In this document: piece by piece, positions 6,955 to 16,149 of the stretch
How the letters are laid out: each line of letters starts with the position of its first letter
How positions within the stretch are numbered: position 1 is the first letter of the stretch
Source of the DNA: Bryobacterales bacterium
GTDB lineage: Bacteria; Acidobacteriota; Terriglobia; Bryobacterales; Bryobacteraceae
Length of the DNA: 41,778 nucleotides
Direction of reading: 5' to 3'
Assembly: GCA_947467395.1 (NCBI GenBank)
Contig: CANIIC010000016.1
Coordinates: forward strand, 1-41,778
Position numbers and translations under genes: made by a program
Notes under the pieces: generated by a model
Told to the model about the DNA's origin: nothing
What the model saw: only the letters and a program-made list of their open reading frames with translations
Databases searched by the model: none

Positions 6955-8486
6955 TTCAGTTCGTAGGTCTGCACTTCGCCGACCGTCTCCCAGCGGATGT
7001 CTGCCTTCGCGTTGTGCACGACCTCGATGCGGCGCGGAGGACTCACCGGACCGCAGGTAAACACCGGCTTGCCGTCCTGCTCCGGATTCTTCTGCACCAG
7101 CACCGTGGTGATCGACGAATTGTCGAGCTGAATGTCGAGCTTCAGCACCGCGTCTACACACTGCACTTCGATCAGACGACCCGTGATGCGCGTGCCGGCG
7201 AAGCCTTCCTGGAAGGACACGGGAGCCTGCCCCGCGGTGAAAGTCGCCTGCGCGGCATTTTCCCGATTCGCCTTGGTTTCCGCCGCCCGCACCCGAGCCT
7301 CGGATTCTGCCATCACACGCCGTAATTCCCGCTCAGCTTCATCTTTCGCCGCCCTCGCCGCCGCGATCTCCGCATCCACGCGCTGCTGCTCGATGGCCGC
7401 ACGTTCCTTGCGCAACCGGACCCGCTCGACCTCGGTCCCTGCGGCACGCTCGGCACCCAGCCACGACTTCGCCGCTTCAATGTACAGCTTCGAATCCATC
7501 TGCGCGTGCGCCAGCGCTTCCCAATATTCGACGTGACGCGGCTCCAGTTGCGTCGCTTTTTCGAGCGGAGCGATCCGAGCTTGCGGGCTCGACATCAACG
7601 CCGCCAGCCTCGCGTGCGGCGCCCCCCACTTCGGATTTGCCGAAGCAGCGGCGTAAAGGGACTCCTGCGTGCCCTGCGCCAACAGCCCGCGCGCACTGTC
7701 GGGCGGGAAGGACTTGCCTTGCGCCTTCAGTTCCGCCAACAGCGACGTGACTTCGTCTTCCGGCATGCGGCGTTCGTAAAACTCCTTGGCCGGGGTGATG
7801 GCTTCACCGAACACATCCACCGACTGCAACCCGCCGCGCTCCGCGTATGCGTTCATGCGCTTGTCCAACTCCGGAGCTGCAATCCCATACGTATTGAACG
7901 CCGCCAGGGACACATCGGCTCCCTGCAGATTCTTGAGATAGACGCGGAAGCGCCCTGCGTATTCCGGCTGCGTCGCCAGCATGTGCAGCCGCGCCCATTC
8001 GCGCTGCCGTGCGGGACTCAGGCCAACCACCGGAGCTCCGATCGCTACGCGGGTGGTCTTCACTTCAATACTCGCGAAGAGGTCCGCCAGAGCCGTCTCC
8101 ACTTCGGGCGGCATCGTCCCGGCATTCGCTTCGATCAATTGCTTGGCGATCGCACTGCGCCACGCCGGACCCGGAGTCGTACTGAGATTCGCCGAGCCGC
8201 CTTCGACAAACGGCGTCGGCAAAGCGTAAGCCGCTCGGTCTTTGTCGCTATCGAACAGCACCAGCGTGATAGGCCACAGGGCTTCCAGTTGCTCTCGCCG
8301 GATCGGATCCTTGCCCAGCATCCCGCCGAGCACGAAGCGCAACTGCTCCATTTCGGTGAGTTGCTTGCGAGCATCGCCGTCGCCGGCGTTGCTGACCACC
8401 CGCAATGGGCCAATGCGATACTCCGTCCAATCCGCGGCGAAAGCCGAGGCGGCGAGCAAAAGCGCAACCAGAATCGCGCGCGTCAC
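6951..8486 (-). CDS. Exported repeat/coiled-coil protein of unknown function
   Basis: About 511 residues with an N-terminal signal peptide (TRAILVALLLAASAFAA). The mature N-terminal half contains WTEYRIGPLRVVSNAGDGDA and a stretch resembling DUF1570-like secreted proteins common in Acidobacteria. A TPR-like pair lies near the middle (ARIAPLEKATQLEPRHVEYWEALAHAQ), then a long charged coiled coil of about 60 residues (RKERAAIEQQRVDAEIAAARA) and a C-terminal beta-rich domain. The track start at 8531 is a TTG; I prefer the GTG at 8486, which places the signal peptide at the N-terminus, although AAGGT is directly adjacent to it rather than well spaced. It is translationally coupled to the RimI-like gene and divergent from comEC. 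I do not assign a function. Confidence 0.7.
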   Translation of the reverse strand: MTRAILVALLLAASAFAADWTEYRIGPLRVVSNAGDGDARKQLTEMEQLRFVLGGMLGKDPIRREQLEALWPITLVLFDSDKDRAAYALPTPFVEGGSANLSTTPGPAWRSAIAKQLIEANAGTMPPEVETALADLFASIEVKTTRVAIGAPVVGLSPARQREWARLHMLATQPEYAGRFRVYLKNLQGADVSLAAFNTYGIAAPELDKRMNAYAERGGLQSVDVFGEAITPAKEFYERRMPEDEVTSLLAELKAQGKSFPPDSARGLLAQGTQESLYAAASANPKWGAPHARLAALMSSPQARIAPLEKATQLEPRHVEYWEALAHAQMDSKLYIEAAKSWLGAERAAGTEVERVRLRKERAAIEQQRVDAEIAAARAAKDEAERELRRVMAESEARVRAAETKANRENAAQATFTAGQAPVSFQEGFAGTRITGRLIEVQCVDAVLKLDIQLDNSSITTVLVQKNPEQDGKPVFTCGPVSPPRRIEVVHNAKADIRWETVGEVQTYELK

Positions 8487-8541
8487 ACCTTGATTGTGCC
8501 GCAAGTCGAGAGTTTTCGTACCCTCGGCCAACTAACTTTCG

Positions 8542-11043
8542 ATGCGCGAACCGCTTCTGCTCCCGTTGTTGTGGATCGCCAGCGGGGTTGTGCTGGGGCA
8601 GGCCTTCGATTTCGGCGTTCGGGAGTCCATTGGGCCCGCCGTCTCATTCGCTCTGCTGTCCCTAGCGAAAGCTTCGCCTCTTCTTCGCAAGATTGCTCTT
8701 TCTCTTTGCTTCACCTTCCTGGGAGCGTTCTTCGTCGCTGCGCACCGGCCAGATCGGATTCCGTTGCTGGATGTTTCGTCGCGCGACATGGCACTGGCCG
8801 AAGGCTGCGTGGTCCAGCCAACCGTCTTCTCCAATGACCGGACGCAATTCGTGCTGGAACTGGAGCGCGGTGCCCGGGCGCAGGTACAGGTGCCGAACAA
8901 CCCGATCCAGCTGCGCTACGGTCAACGCGTCGCCATCGAAGCCCGGTTTCGAGTGCCGCACAATTTCCAGAATCCAGGGGCCTTCGACTACGCTGCCTAT
9001 CTCTCACGGCGCGGCATCTTCTGGACGGCGCTGGTTCCCGCAAAAGGCAGCGTGCAAGTGTTGCCGGGGGACTGTGGAACGAGATGGCTTGGTTGGGTGT
9101 TTGCGCTGCGCACAGAAGCCATCGATCGCATCGATGCACTGTATCCCGACAATGACTACGCCGCCGCCATGCTGCAGGCGGTTCTGATCGGCGAATCCAG
9201 CAACCTGGAGCGGGTGTGGACAGAAGATTTCCGGCGTTCCGGAACGTATCACGCGCTGGTGATCAGTGGGATTCACGTGAGCGTGCTGGCCAGCGTGTTG
9301 CTCGCGCTGCTACACTTCGCCCCCATCTCTAAGAACAAGTCGCTGGCGCTGACCTCGCTTCTCGCCTGGATCTACGCTCTGGTCTCCGGCTGCACCGTGC
9401 CGGTGGTGCGCGCGGCTGCGGGCTTCACGCTGTACCTGATCGCGCGGATTTTCTTCCGGCGCGTACGGCCTCTGAATCTGCTCTCCGGAATCGCCATCGT
9501 GTACCTGGCTTGGGATCCGCTGCAGTTGTTCGAGGCGAGCTTCCAGCTGTCCTTCCTTTCTGTCGCCGCCATTGGAGCGTTCGCCTCGCCACTCCTCGAA
9601 ACATACCTGACGCCGTTCCGCCGTGCGATGCGCGACGTGAACACACTCAGCATCGATCCGCATCTCCCGCCGCGAGCGGCACAGGCACGTGTAGAGTTAC
9701 GACTCGCCGCGGAAACCGTCGCGCTGTGGACCTGGATTCCGGCCCGTTTCGCAGGCATCGCGATCGCCCTGTGCGGACGCCTCTGGTTCTTTGCCCTGGA
9801 GTTGGGCGCCGTTTCGCTGTGCGTGCAGATCGGGCTGGCGCTGCCGATGGCGGAATATTTCCATCGCATCTCTTTCACCGGCTTGAGCGCGAATCTACTC
9901 ATTGTGCCGTTGATGAATTTACTGGTGCCGGTCGGATTCCTGGCGCTGTTCACGGGCTGGCATTGGGCCGCACAGTTCGCCGACGCACTGCTGCGATGGT
10001 CCGCCGTGGTCGCACGTTGGCACGCGGCGCGCGAGCCGGAATGGCGCGTACCCGATCCTCCAGCGTGGTTTGGGATCGCGTTTGTGTTGGCGCTCCTGGG
10101 GACCGCGATACTGATCCGCCGGGAGCGGTTGCGTTGGCCCGCGCTGGCCGCGATTACCGCAATGCTGCCCTTGTTGGTCGCAAGTCCGTGGGCCATGGCG
10201 GCAGAACCCGGCTCGCTGGAGCTAACGGTGATCGACGTCGGTCAGGGTGACAGTCTGCTGCTGGTGTTCCCCCAAGGCGGCACGATGCTGATCGATGGCG
10301 GTGGGCGGCTGGAGTACGGCAACATGAAGCGCCGCTCCAATCTGGACATCGGAGAGGACGTGGTGTCCTCCTATTTGTGGTCACGCGGCATCCGGCACCT
10401 TGATGTGATTTCCGTGACCCACGCGCATCAGGATCATGCGGGCGGGATCAAAGCGTTGATCGATAATTTTCATCCGGACGACTTATGGACAGGCGCGAAT
10501 CCGCCGGAGGAGCTGTTGAAGCAGGCTCGCCAGAAAGGGGCTCGCGTCATCGAGAAGAAGGCCCCGGAAGTGATGGATTTCTCGGGTGCCACTCTGGAAG
10601 TGCTGGCGCCGGGCAGCGATTACGTCCCGTCATCCCCCGGTAATAATGATTCCCTGGTGCTTCGGATCACGCACGGTCAGCGCACGTTCCTCCTGATGGG
10701 CGACTTGGAGCGCGTCGAGGAGCAACGCTTGTTGCAGCACGGATCGGTGCACGCGGACGTCCTGAAAGTGGGCCATCACGGCTCGCGGACCTCCACCACG
10801 CAGGGCTTTCTAGACGCCGTGGCGCCGTCGATCGCGCTCATCTCCGCCGGGTATGAGAATTCCTTTGGGCATCCGCACCCCGATGTCGTGGGTCGCCTGG
10901 AGGCCCGGCATGCCACAATCCTGCGCACCGACCGGTTCGGACTAGCTACCGTGACCACCGACGGAACCCGTCTTCACTATGGGATCGAGACGTGGCAACA
11001 GCCCTCGAAAATCCTAGGACTTCCAGAGCATTTGGTACACTGA
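8542..11043 (+). CDS. comEC: ComEC/Rec2 DNA uptake channel
   Basis: An 833-residue inner-membrane protein of the ComEC/Rec2 family, which carries single-stranded DNA into the cytoplasm during natural transformation. The N-terminal part (about 1-200) is the DUF4131/OB-like region with several membrane helices. The competence domain (about 200-500) has the family signature GIHVSVLASVLLALL after FRRSGTYHALVISG. The C-terminal metallo-beta-lactamase domain (about 555-800) retains IDVGQGDSLLL, the metal motif THAHQDHAGG, MGDLE and LKVGHHGSRTST. All domains are present, so it should be full length. It is divergent from the exported-protein gene; type IV pilus and ComEA genes are not in this window, so transformability cannot be judged. 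Confidence 0.95.
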   Translation: MREPLLLPLLWIASGVVLGQAFDFGVRESIGPAVSFALLSLAKASPLLRKIALSLCFTFLGAFFVAAHRPDRIPLLDVSSRDMALAEGCVVQPTVFSNDRTQFVLELERGARAQVQVPNNPIQLRYGQRVAIEARFRVPHNFQNPGAFDYAAYLSRRGIFWTALVPAKGSVQVLPGDCGTRWLGWVFALRTEAIDRIDALYPDNDYAAAMLQAVLIGESSNLERVWTEDFRRSGTYHALVISGIHVSVLASVLLALLHFAPISKNKSLALTSLLAWIYALVSGCTVPVVRAAAGFTLYLIARIFFRRVRPLNLLSGIAIVYLAWDPLQLFEASFQLSFLSVAAIGAFASPLLETYLTPFRRAMRDVNTLSIDPHLPPRAAQARVELRLAAETVALWTWIPARFAGIAIALCGRLWFFALELGAVSLCVQIGLALPMAEYFHRISFTGLSANLLIVPLMNLLVPVGFLALFTGWHWAAQFADALLRWSAVVARWHAAREPEWRVPDPPAWFGIAFVLALLGTAILIRRERLRWPALAAITAMLPLLVASPWAMAAEPGSLELTVIDVGQGDSLLLVFPQGGTMLIDGGGRLEYGNMKRRSNLDIGEDVVSSYLWSRGIRHLDVISVTHAHQDHAGGIKALIDNFHPDDLWTGANPPEELLKQARQKGARVIEKKAPEVMDFSGATLEVLAPGSDYVPSSPGNNDSLVLRITHGQRTFLLMGDLERVEEQRLLQHGSVHADVLKVGHHGSRTSTTQGFLDAVAPSIALISAGYENSFGHPHPDVVGRLEARHATILRTDRFGLATVTTDGTRLHYGIETWQQPSKILGLPEHLVH

Positions 11044-11055
11044 ACCCAGGGCGCT

Positions 11056-11787
11056 GTGTGCCCGAAATACGGTACCGAAGTGCGCTTACTGGTTCTCTTT
11101 CTCGCGTCCGCCCTCATCGCCAGCCCCGTCGCCTCTAAATTCCCTCCCGACCTCACTCCGGAGTTGAATGACGTTGTGCAGCGGTACGTTTCCGCCACCG
11201 AAAAACAGCGGAAAGCGATGTTAGGCGTCCAGATGGAGATGGAGATCGACGGCCGCTTCACGAAGCTCAACGAGCAAGGCCGCATGCGGGTAATGCGCAC
11301 CATTTCCAAGCTCGGCGAACTGAGCATGAAGATGGTGGAATTCGTTGGCGACAACCGCATCAAGACAGAGTTGATCGCACGCTACCTGGATGAAGAACAA
11401 AAGGCCAAGGCGTATGGCGCCATTACGATCGCCCCGGCCGACTACGAATTTGAGATCAAGGCGATCCTGAAACACGGCGGCCAGAGCACCTATGTCTTCG
11501 ACGTGACGCCGCGCAAGAACGACCCTGGGCGCTTCCGAGGAGAGCTGTGGGTGGATGGCGAGACCGGCATGCCGCTGCGCGAGGCGGGTCAGATGGTGAA
11601 GAGTCCCCACCTGCTTCTGGCGAACCTGCGCTTTGCGCGTGACTACGAATTGCACGACGGCATCGCCGTTGTGAAACACTTTCAGAGCAGTACCGACGTG
11701 CGCCTGCTGGGCGTGGGCCGGGCTGAGCTCGACGTTACATTCAGCAACCTTTCGCAGGCCCCTGCGGAAAAGACGGAACAACTGTAG
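11056..11787 (+). CDS. Exported protein of unknown function (possible LolA-like fold)
   Basis: A 243-residue protein with an N-terminal hydrophobic signal (RLLVLFLASALIASPVAS). The remainder is predicted to be beta-rich with a long helix (VVQRYVSATEKQRKAMLG), and includes a stretch that reads like LolA/LppX-type outer-membrane lipoprotein-sorting domains (FRGELWVDGETGMPLREAG). I do not recognise the family firmly. The track start is a GTG at 11056, with AGGG five bases upstream; a second GTG at 11080 puts the signal peptide at the start and may be the real one. It lies 12 bases after comEC and 21 bases before hpnJ, so it could be read with either. Confidence 0.6.
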   Translation: MCPKYGTEVRLLVLFLASALIASPVASKFPPDLTPELNDVVQRYVSATEKQRKAMLGVQMEMEIDGRFTKLNEQGRMRVMRTISKLGELSMKMVEFVGDNRIKTELIARYLDEEQKAKAYGAITIAPADYEFEIKAILKHGGQSTYVFDVTPRKNDPGRFRGELWVDGETGMPLREAGQMVKSPHLLLANLRFARDYELHDGIAVVKHFQSSTDVRLLGVGRAELDVTFSNLSQAPAEKTEQL

Positions 11788-11808
11788 GCCGGAGCCGAAC
11801 ACAACACG

Positions 11809-13254
11809 ATGAGAACGCTTTTTCTAAATCCACCCTCCTTTGAAGGTTTTGACGGCGGAGCCAGTTCCCGCTGGCCGTCCACCCGCGAGATCGAATCCTA
11901 CTGGTACCCGGTGTGGTTGTGTTACCCGGCGGGCATGATTCCGGACAGCAAGGTGGTGGACGCTCCGCCGCACGGCATCTCGATCGAACAGACCGTGCAG
12001 ATGGCGAAGGATTTTGAACTGCTGGTGCTGTTCACTTCGACACCCGGTTTCAACGTGGACGTGAAGATCGCGAACATGATGAAGGACCTGAACCCGAAGC
12101 TGAAGGTGTGCTTCGTGGGTCCTCCAGTGACGACGGAGCCGGACAAGGCTCTCAACGCCACCACAGCAATCGACTTCATCGTGCGCCGCGAGTTCGATCA
12201 CCAGATCGCCAACTACGCCAAGGGCGTGCCGCTCGAAGAACTGCCGGGCGTCAGCTACCGCAAGGACGGCAAGAACGTTCACAACCCGGAAGGTCCAGTG
12301 ATTGAGAACCTGGACGAACTGCCGTGGGTGAGTAAGGTCTACAAGCGTGATCTGGATTTCCGTCGCTATAACGTTCCGTTCCTGCTGAACCCCTACATCT
12401 CTCTGTACACGTCGCGCGGCTGCCCGGCCATGTGCACCTTCTGCCTGTGGCCGCAGACCCATTCCGGGCACCGGTGGAGACTGCGTTCGAACGAAGACAT
12501 CGTGAACGAAGTGAAGTACATCAAGGACAACTTCCCGGGCTTGAAGGAAATCTTCTTCGATGACGACACCTTCAACTATCGCGAAGCCCGCACCATCGCG
12601 CTGTGTAAGGAATTCGAGAAGCTGGACTTCACTTGGTCCTGCACGTCGCGCGTCACCACCTCGGAAGACACGCTGAAGGCGATGAAGGATGCCGGGGCGC
12701 GCCTGTTGATTGTCGGCTACGAAAGCGGCGACCAGCAGATCCTCAAGAACATCAAGAAGGGCGCGACCGTGGAAGGCGCCAAGCGCTTCACCAATCAGGC
12801 GCACAAACTGGGCCTGACCATCCATGCCGACTTCATCATCGGCCTGCCGGGTGAAACACGCGACACGATCCGTAACACCATCGACTTTGCCAAGAACCTG
12901 GACTGCGAAACAATTCAGGTTTCGATCGCCCATGCCTACCCGGGCACTGAGTTCTACGACTTCGCGAAGCAGAACGCACTGATCAACGTGCAGATGTCCG
13001 ACGAACAGGGACATCAGCTGCCCAACGTGATTTATCCCGGGATCTTGGATGAAGCCGAGATGATGGAATGGGTGGAACGCTTCTACGGCGAGTATTACTT
13101 CCGCCCGAAGGCCGCGTGGCGCATCGTGCGCAAGGCGATCTTCGATAACAGCGAACGCAAGCGTCTGTACAAGGAAGCTCGCGAATACATGGCCTTACGG
13201 TCGAAGCGTAAGAAGTACGTGGAAGACATGCGGTCGGCCAAGGCGAACGCCTAA
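11809..13254 (+). CDS. hpnJ: Hopanoid radical SAM protein HpnJ
   Basis: A 481-residue B12-binding-type radical SAM protein matching HpnJ from the start (MRTLFLNPPSFEGFDGG). In hopanoid makers HpnJ converts bacteriohopanetetrol glucosamine into the cyclitol ether by ring contraction. The cobalamin-binding-like domain covers about 1-140. The [4Fe-4S] cysteines are C205, C209 and C212 in RGCPAMCTFCLWP, followed by FFDDDTFN and HADFIIGLPGET typical of the radical SAM barrel. The C-terminal tail is helical and basic. It is first in a tight group with two DMT half proteins and hpnI; no hpnK deacetylase, which normally acts between HpnI and HpnJ, is present. No clear Shine-Dalgarno precedes the ATG. 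Confidence 0.92.
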   Translation: MRTLFLNPPSFEGFDGGASSRWPSTREIESYWYPVWLCYPAGMIPDSKVVDAPPHGISIEQTVQMAKDFELLVLFTSTPGFNVDVKIANMMKDLNPKLKVCFVGPPVTTEPDKALNATTAIDFIVRREFDHQIANYAKGVPLEELPGVSYRKDGKNVHNPEGPVIENLDELPWVSKVYKRDLDFRRYNVPFLLNPYISLYTSRGCPAMCTFCLWPQTHSGHRWRLRSNEDIVNEVKYIKDNFPGLKEIFFDDDTFNYREARTIALCKEFEKLDFTWSCTSRVTTSEDTLKAMKDAGARLLIVGYESGDQQILKNIKKGATVEGAKRFTNQAHKLGLTIHADFIIGLPGETRDTIRNTIDFAKNLDCETIQVSIAHAYPGTEFYDFAKQNALINVQMSDEQGHQLPNVIYPGILDEAEMMEWVERFYGEYYFRPKAAWRIVRKAIFDNSERKRLYKEAREYMALRSKRKKYVEDMRSAKANA

Positions 13255-13260
13255 GTTCGG

Positions 13261-13656
13261 ATGACAAGCTCGCATTTGCGGTGGAAGACACGCGCCTTCG
13301 CGGCGTACGTCATCCTCAGCAATTCTTTCGGGAACCTGTTCCTGGCGATGGGCATGCACCAAAGCCAGGAGGTCAATTCTGTCCTGAGCGCACTGGCCGC
13401 AATCTTTAATCCTGTCGTCGCACTGGGCATCGTGTTGCTGATCTCCTGGTTGCTCACGCGCATGGCGATGTTGAGCTGGGCCGACCTCACCTATGTACTG
13501 CCCGTGACGGCACTGGGCTACGTCGTGAGCGCCGTGCTGGGCTTGCTGTTCCTGCATGAAGTCATCACTCCAGTTCGTTGGGCTGGAACAGTGCTGATCA
13601 TGCTGGGCACGATTCTGGTCGGCATTGGCGATCCGCACGCGGAGAAGTCCAAGTGA
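13261..13656 (+). CDS. Half-size DMT/EamA membrane protein (first of pair)
   Basis: A 131-residue protein with four predicted membrane helices, for example VILSNSFGNLFLAMGM, IFNPVVALGIVLLISWLL, YVLPVTALGYVVSAVLGLLFL and WAGTVLIMLGTILVGIG. The last two form the drug/metabolite transporter (SMR/EamA) motif with the usual LHE before the final helix. The size and paired arrangement recall ArnE/ArnF, a heterodimeric flippase for an undecaprenyl-linked sugar. It begins six bases after hpnJ and its TGA overlaps the GTG of the second half (GTGA). The substrate is inferred only from context: a glycosylated hopanoid or other lipid is possible. Confidence 0.8.
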   Translation: MTSSHLRWKTRAFAAYVILSNSFGNLFLAMGMHQSQEVNSVLSALAAIFNPVVALGIVLLISWLLTRMAMLSWADLTYVLPVTALGYVVSAVLGLLFLHEVITPVRWAGTVLIMLGTILVGIGDPHAEKSK

Positions 13657-14003
13657 GGTCCTGGCTACTGCTCAGCGTCGTGGTCGGTGCAACGGTGACG
13701 TCGGACATGCTGCAGGCATTCGAGATGAAGCGGCAAGGCGAGGTGCAACAAGCGGGAACGTTCGTTGCGAGCATCTTCCAGAAGAAGCTGCTGATCCTCT
13801 CCATCTTCTGCATGGCGATTTCATTCTTCGCGTTTATGTCGCTGGTGCAAATCGCGGACTTGAGCTTTGCGGTGCCGGCCTCGGCCGCGAGCGTTGTGCT
13901 GGAAACCATCCTGGCCAATATCATCCTCAAGGAACGTGTCGACAAGAGGCGTTGGCTCGGCGTCGCCTGCGTCGCGGCTGGCGTATACTTACTGGCTCTG
14001 TGA
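13653..14003 (+). CDS. Half-size DMT/EamA membrane protein (second of pair)
   Basis: A 116-residue four-helix partner of the preceding gene: WLLLSVVVGATVTSDMLQAF, LLILSIFCMAISFFAFMSL, LSFAVPASAASVVLETILANI and WLGVACVAAGVYLLAL, with LKER before the last helix as in DMT proteins. The track ORF starts at 13578 inside the first gene; the GTG at 13653 gives a protein that begins directly with its first membrane helix and overlaps the upstream TGA. Its own TGA in turn overlaps the GTG of hpnI. Each half is a complete four-helix unit, so this does not look like one frameshifted transporter. Confidence 0.8.
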   Translation: MRSWLLLSVVVGATVTSDMLQAFEMKRQGEVQQAGTFVASIFQKKLLILSIFCMAISFFAFMSLVQIADLSFAVPASAASVVLETILANIILKERVDKRRWLGVACVAAGVYLLAL

Positions 14004-15079
14004 CGCTAGAACTCATTTGCGGGATTGCGGCGGGCTACCAGTTGTTCGCGCTGGTGGCGAGCCTCGCGTTCAAGGCGCAGCGCATTGAGACCATCGGGCA
14101 ACAAGGGCCCGTCAGTATCCTGAAGCCGGTGCATGGGATGGAGCCCGCGATGCGCGATGCCATCGCGTCCCATGCGTCGCTAGAAGGCGACTATGAGTTC
14201 CTGTGCGGCGTGCGCGACGGCGATCCGGCCCTCCAGTTGATTCATGAGTTCCCAAAGGCACAGATCGTGCCGACGCGAACACAGACACCGAATCTCAAGG
14301 TCGGCGTGTTGATCGACCTGGGAAATGCAGCACGCAACCCAACGGTGATTGTGAACGATGCCGATATTCGCGTGGAGCCGGACTACATCGCGCGGGTGAC
14401 CGGACCGCTGTCCGACCCCAAAGTTGGGTTGGTCACATGCCTGTATCGCGCGGAGGGCGACACCTTTGCCGCGCGGTTTGAAGGGTTGGGAATCGCGACG
14501 GATTTCGCGCCCTCAACCTTGGTCGCACGGATGGTGGGCGTGGACGAATTCGCGATGGGTTCCACAATGGCGTTCCGTCGCAACACGCTGGATCGCATCG
14601 GAGGCTTCGCGGCAATCGCCGACTACTTGGCCGACGACTATCAGTTAGGGCAGAGAATTCACGCACTGGGCTTGAAGTGCATGCTGAGCGATGTGATCGT
14701 GACCACACATCTTGGCGGTGGGTGGCGCGATGTGTGGCTGCATCAAGTGCGCTGGTCACGCACGATTCGCGTGTCGAACTTCTGGGGCTACATGGGCTTG
14801 CCCGTGACGTTCGCAACGTTGTGGGCCGCGGTCGCCGCGATCACCGGCAACTTCTATCTGGCGTCGATGCTCCTGGCGATGCGCCTCATGATGGCGATGG
14901 TCGCGGGCGGCGTAGTGCTCGGCAGCACGCAGGCGATGCAGCTCTGGCCACTGATTCCTGTGCGTGATCTGTTCGGCGTCGCCGTGTGGATCACCGCACT
15001 GTTCGGCCGCACGGTGGTGTGGCGCGGGCGCCGGCTCCGTCTGGATGATTCCGGCCGCATTCAGAACGCGGATCAGTAG
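14000..15079 (+). CDS. hpnI: Hopanoid-associated glycosyltransferase HpnI
   Basis: A 359-residue family GT21-like (ceramide glucosyltransferase type) enzyme matching HpnI, which adds N-acetylglucosamine to bacteriohopanetetrol. An N-terminal membrane helix (about 3-25) is followed by VSILKPVHGMEPAM, typical of HpnI. The catalytic D-x-D is NDADIRV (D120, D122), the next acidic pair is in LADDYQLG (about 212-213), and the Q-x-x-RW motif is HQVRWSR (about 249-253). C-terminal membrane helices follow. The track ORF starts at 13625 in another frame; the GTG at 14000 (VTLELICGIAAGYQ) overlaps the upstream stop in a GTGA. A TATACT hexamer 10 bases before this GTG could also act as an internal promoter. 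Confidence 0.9.
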   Translation: MTLELICGIAAGYQLFALVASLAFKAQRIETIGQQGPVSILKPVHGMEPAMRDAIASHASLEGDYEFLCGVRDGDPALQLIHEFPKAQIVPTRTQTPNLKVGVLIDLGNAARNPTVIVNDADIRVEPDYIARVTGPLSDPKVGLVTCLYRAEGDTFAARFEGLGIATDFAPSTLVARMVGVDEFAMGSTMAFRRNTLDRIGGFAAIADYLADDYQLGQRIHALGLKCMLSDVIVTTHLGGGWRDVWLHQVRWSRTIRVSNFWGYMGLPVTFATLWAAVAAITGNFYLASMLLAMRLMMAMVAGGVVLGSTQAMQLWPLIPVRDLFGVAVWITALFGRTVVWRGRRLRLDDSGRIQNADQ

Positions 15080-15220
15080 TTTCGACTGCGTTCACGCAAA
15101 CTTTACGGCATATAGAACGACCCTCACCGGGCCATCATCTTCACTCTTTTCAGGCACTTCGCGATTTGGCACGCGCCGTGCATTCATGAGGCCGACAGCT
15201 GATAAGGAGGCTGAACGCAC

Positions 15221-16111
15221 ATGGAAACGGTGAAAGCAAACAATACTCCGGAACAGAAGTCCGGTACAGCGAAGTGGATTGTGGCGGGAGCGATTGCAGC
15301 GCTCATGGCATCGGGCGGGTTCCTGGTCCAACGCGTGAGCCGGTTGGAAGCTCAGCTGGATGAGCAACGCACCACGGCACAGAAACAGCTCGCAGACCTC
15401 CGTGATGCGACCGCCTCTTCAACAGTGGCAATGAATCGCACAGTGGAAGAGTTGAATCATCAGGTGGCCGAAGGGAACAAATCGGCCTCTGCCTCGGCGC
15501 AGCGCGCGGCAGCGATCGCGCAGAAGAACGCGGAGAAACTGGTCGCGCAGTTGCGCGAACAACAGGACGAAGTCGACCAGAAGTTCACACAACAGATCGG
15601 TGAAGTAAAGACTGTTACCGACGAACACACGCAGAAGGTAACCGGCCTGGAATCGAGCGTCGGTGAAGTGAAGCAGTCTGTCGGCACAGTGCAGCAGGAG
15701 GTGGCGTCGACCAAGAGTTCGCTCGATCAGACCATCGCGGACTTGAAGTCGGTGCGCGGCGACTTGGGCGTGCAGAGCGGCTTGATCGCGACGAATTCGA
15801 CAGAGTTGAAGGCCTTGAAGGACTTGGGCGATCGCACCTACTATGAGTTCACAGTGAACAAGAAGGCTCCGGTGAAAGTCGCGAGCATAACACTGGAACT
15901 CAAGAAAGTGGACACGAAGCGTAACAAGTACAACGTGAACATCGTAGCGGACGACAAGCGCGTCGAGAAGAAAGACAAGACGATCAATGAGCCGGTGCAG
16001 CTGTATGTCGGCGGGTCACGGCAGCCTTTCGAGATCGTGGTCAATGAAGTAAAGAAGGACACGATCATCGGTTACGTGGCGGTTCCGAAGGTTCTGCGAG
16101 CGGGCCGCTAA
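15221..16111 (+). CDS. Membrane-anchored coiled-coil protein of unknown function
   Basis: A 296-residue protein with a short cytoplasmic N-terminus, one membrane helix (WIVAGAIAALMASGGFLV, about 19-36), a long coiled coil (about 40-190, including LEAQLDEQRTTAQKQLADL and repeated GEVKQSVGTVQ-type heptads), and a compact C-terminal beta domain rich in lysine (about 200-296, TYYEFTVNKKAPVKVASITL). The layout suggests a tether or scaffold whose end domain sits in the periplasm. I do not recognise the family. AAGGAGG lies about ten bases before the ATG. It has its own 141-base upstream gap, in which I see no clear promoter, and a strong terminator follows. Confidence 0.75.
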   Translation: METVKANNTPEQKSGTAKWIVAGAIAALMASGGFLVQRVSRLEAQLDEQRTTAQKQLADLRDATASSTVAMNRTVEELNHQVAEGNKSASASAQRAAAIAQKNAEKLVAQLREQQDEVDQKFTQQIGEVKTVTDEHTQKVTGLESSVGEVKQSVGTVQQEVASTKSSLDQTIADLKSVRGDLGVQSGLIATNSTELKALKDLGDRTYYEFTVNKKAPVKVASITLELKKVDTKRNKYNVNIVADDKRVEKKDKTINEPVQLYVGGSRQPFEIVVNEVKKDTIIGYVAVPKVLRAGR

Positions 16112-16149
16112 GTAAGTTCCCAACCCCTGAACACTCGTTTCACCACTCG

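Noticed and set aside
7506-8837. 443-residue plus-strand ORF
   Set aside because: Arginine-rich shadow of the minus-strand exported protein; it also crosses into comEC in another frame. No domain seen.
11824-13014. 396-residue minus-strand ORF opposite hpnJ
   Set aside because: The plus strand encodes a full HpnJ with intact radical SAM motif; the antisense frame is a composition artefact.
13261-14003. One frameshifted EamA transporter instead of two genes
   Set aside because: Each half is a complete four-helix unit with its own DMT C-terminal motif, and the GTGA junction is the same type used at the next gene boundary.
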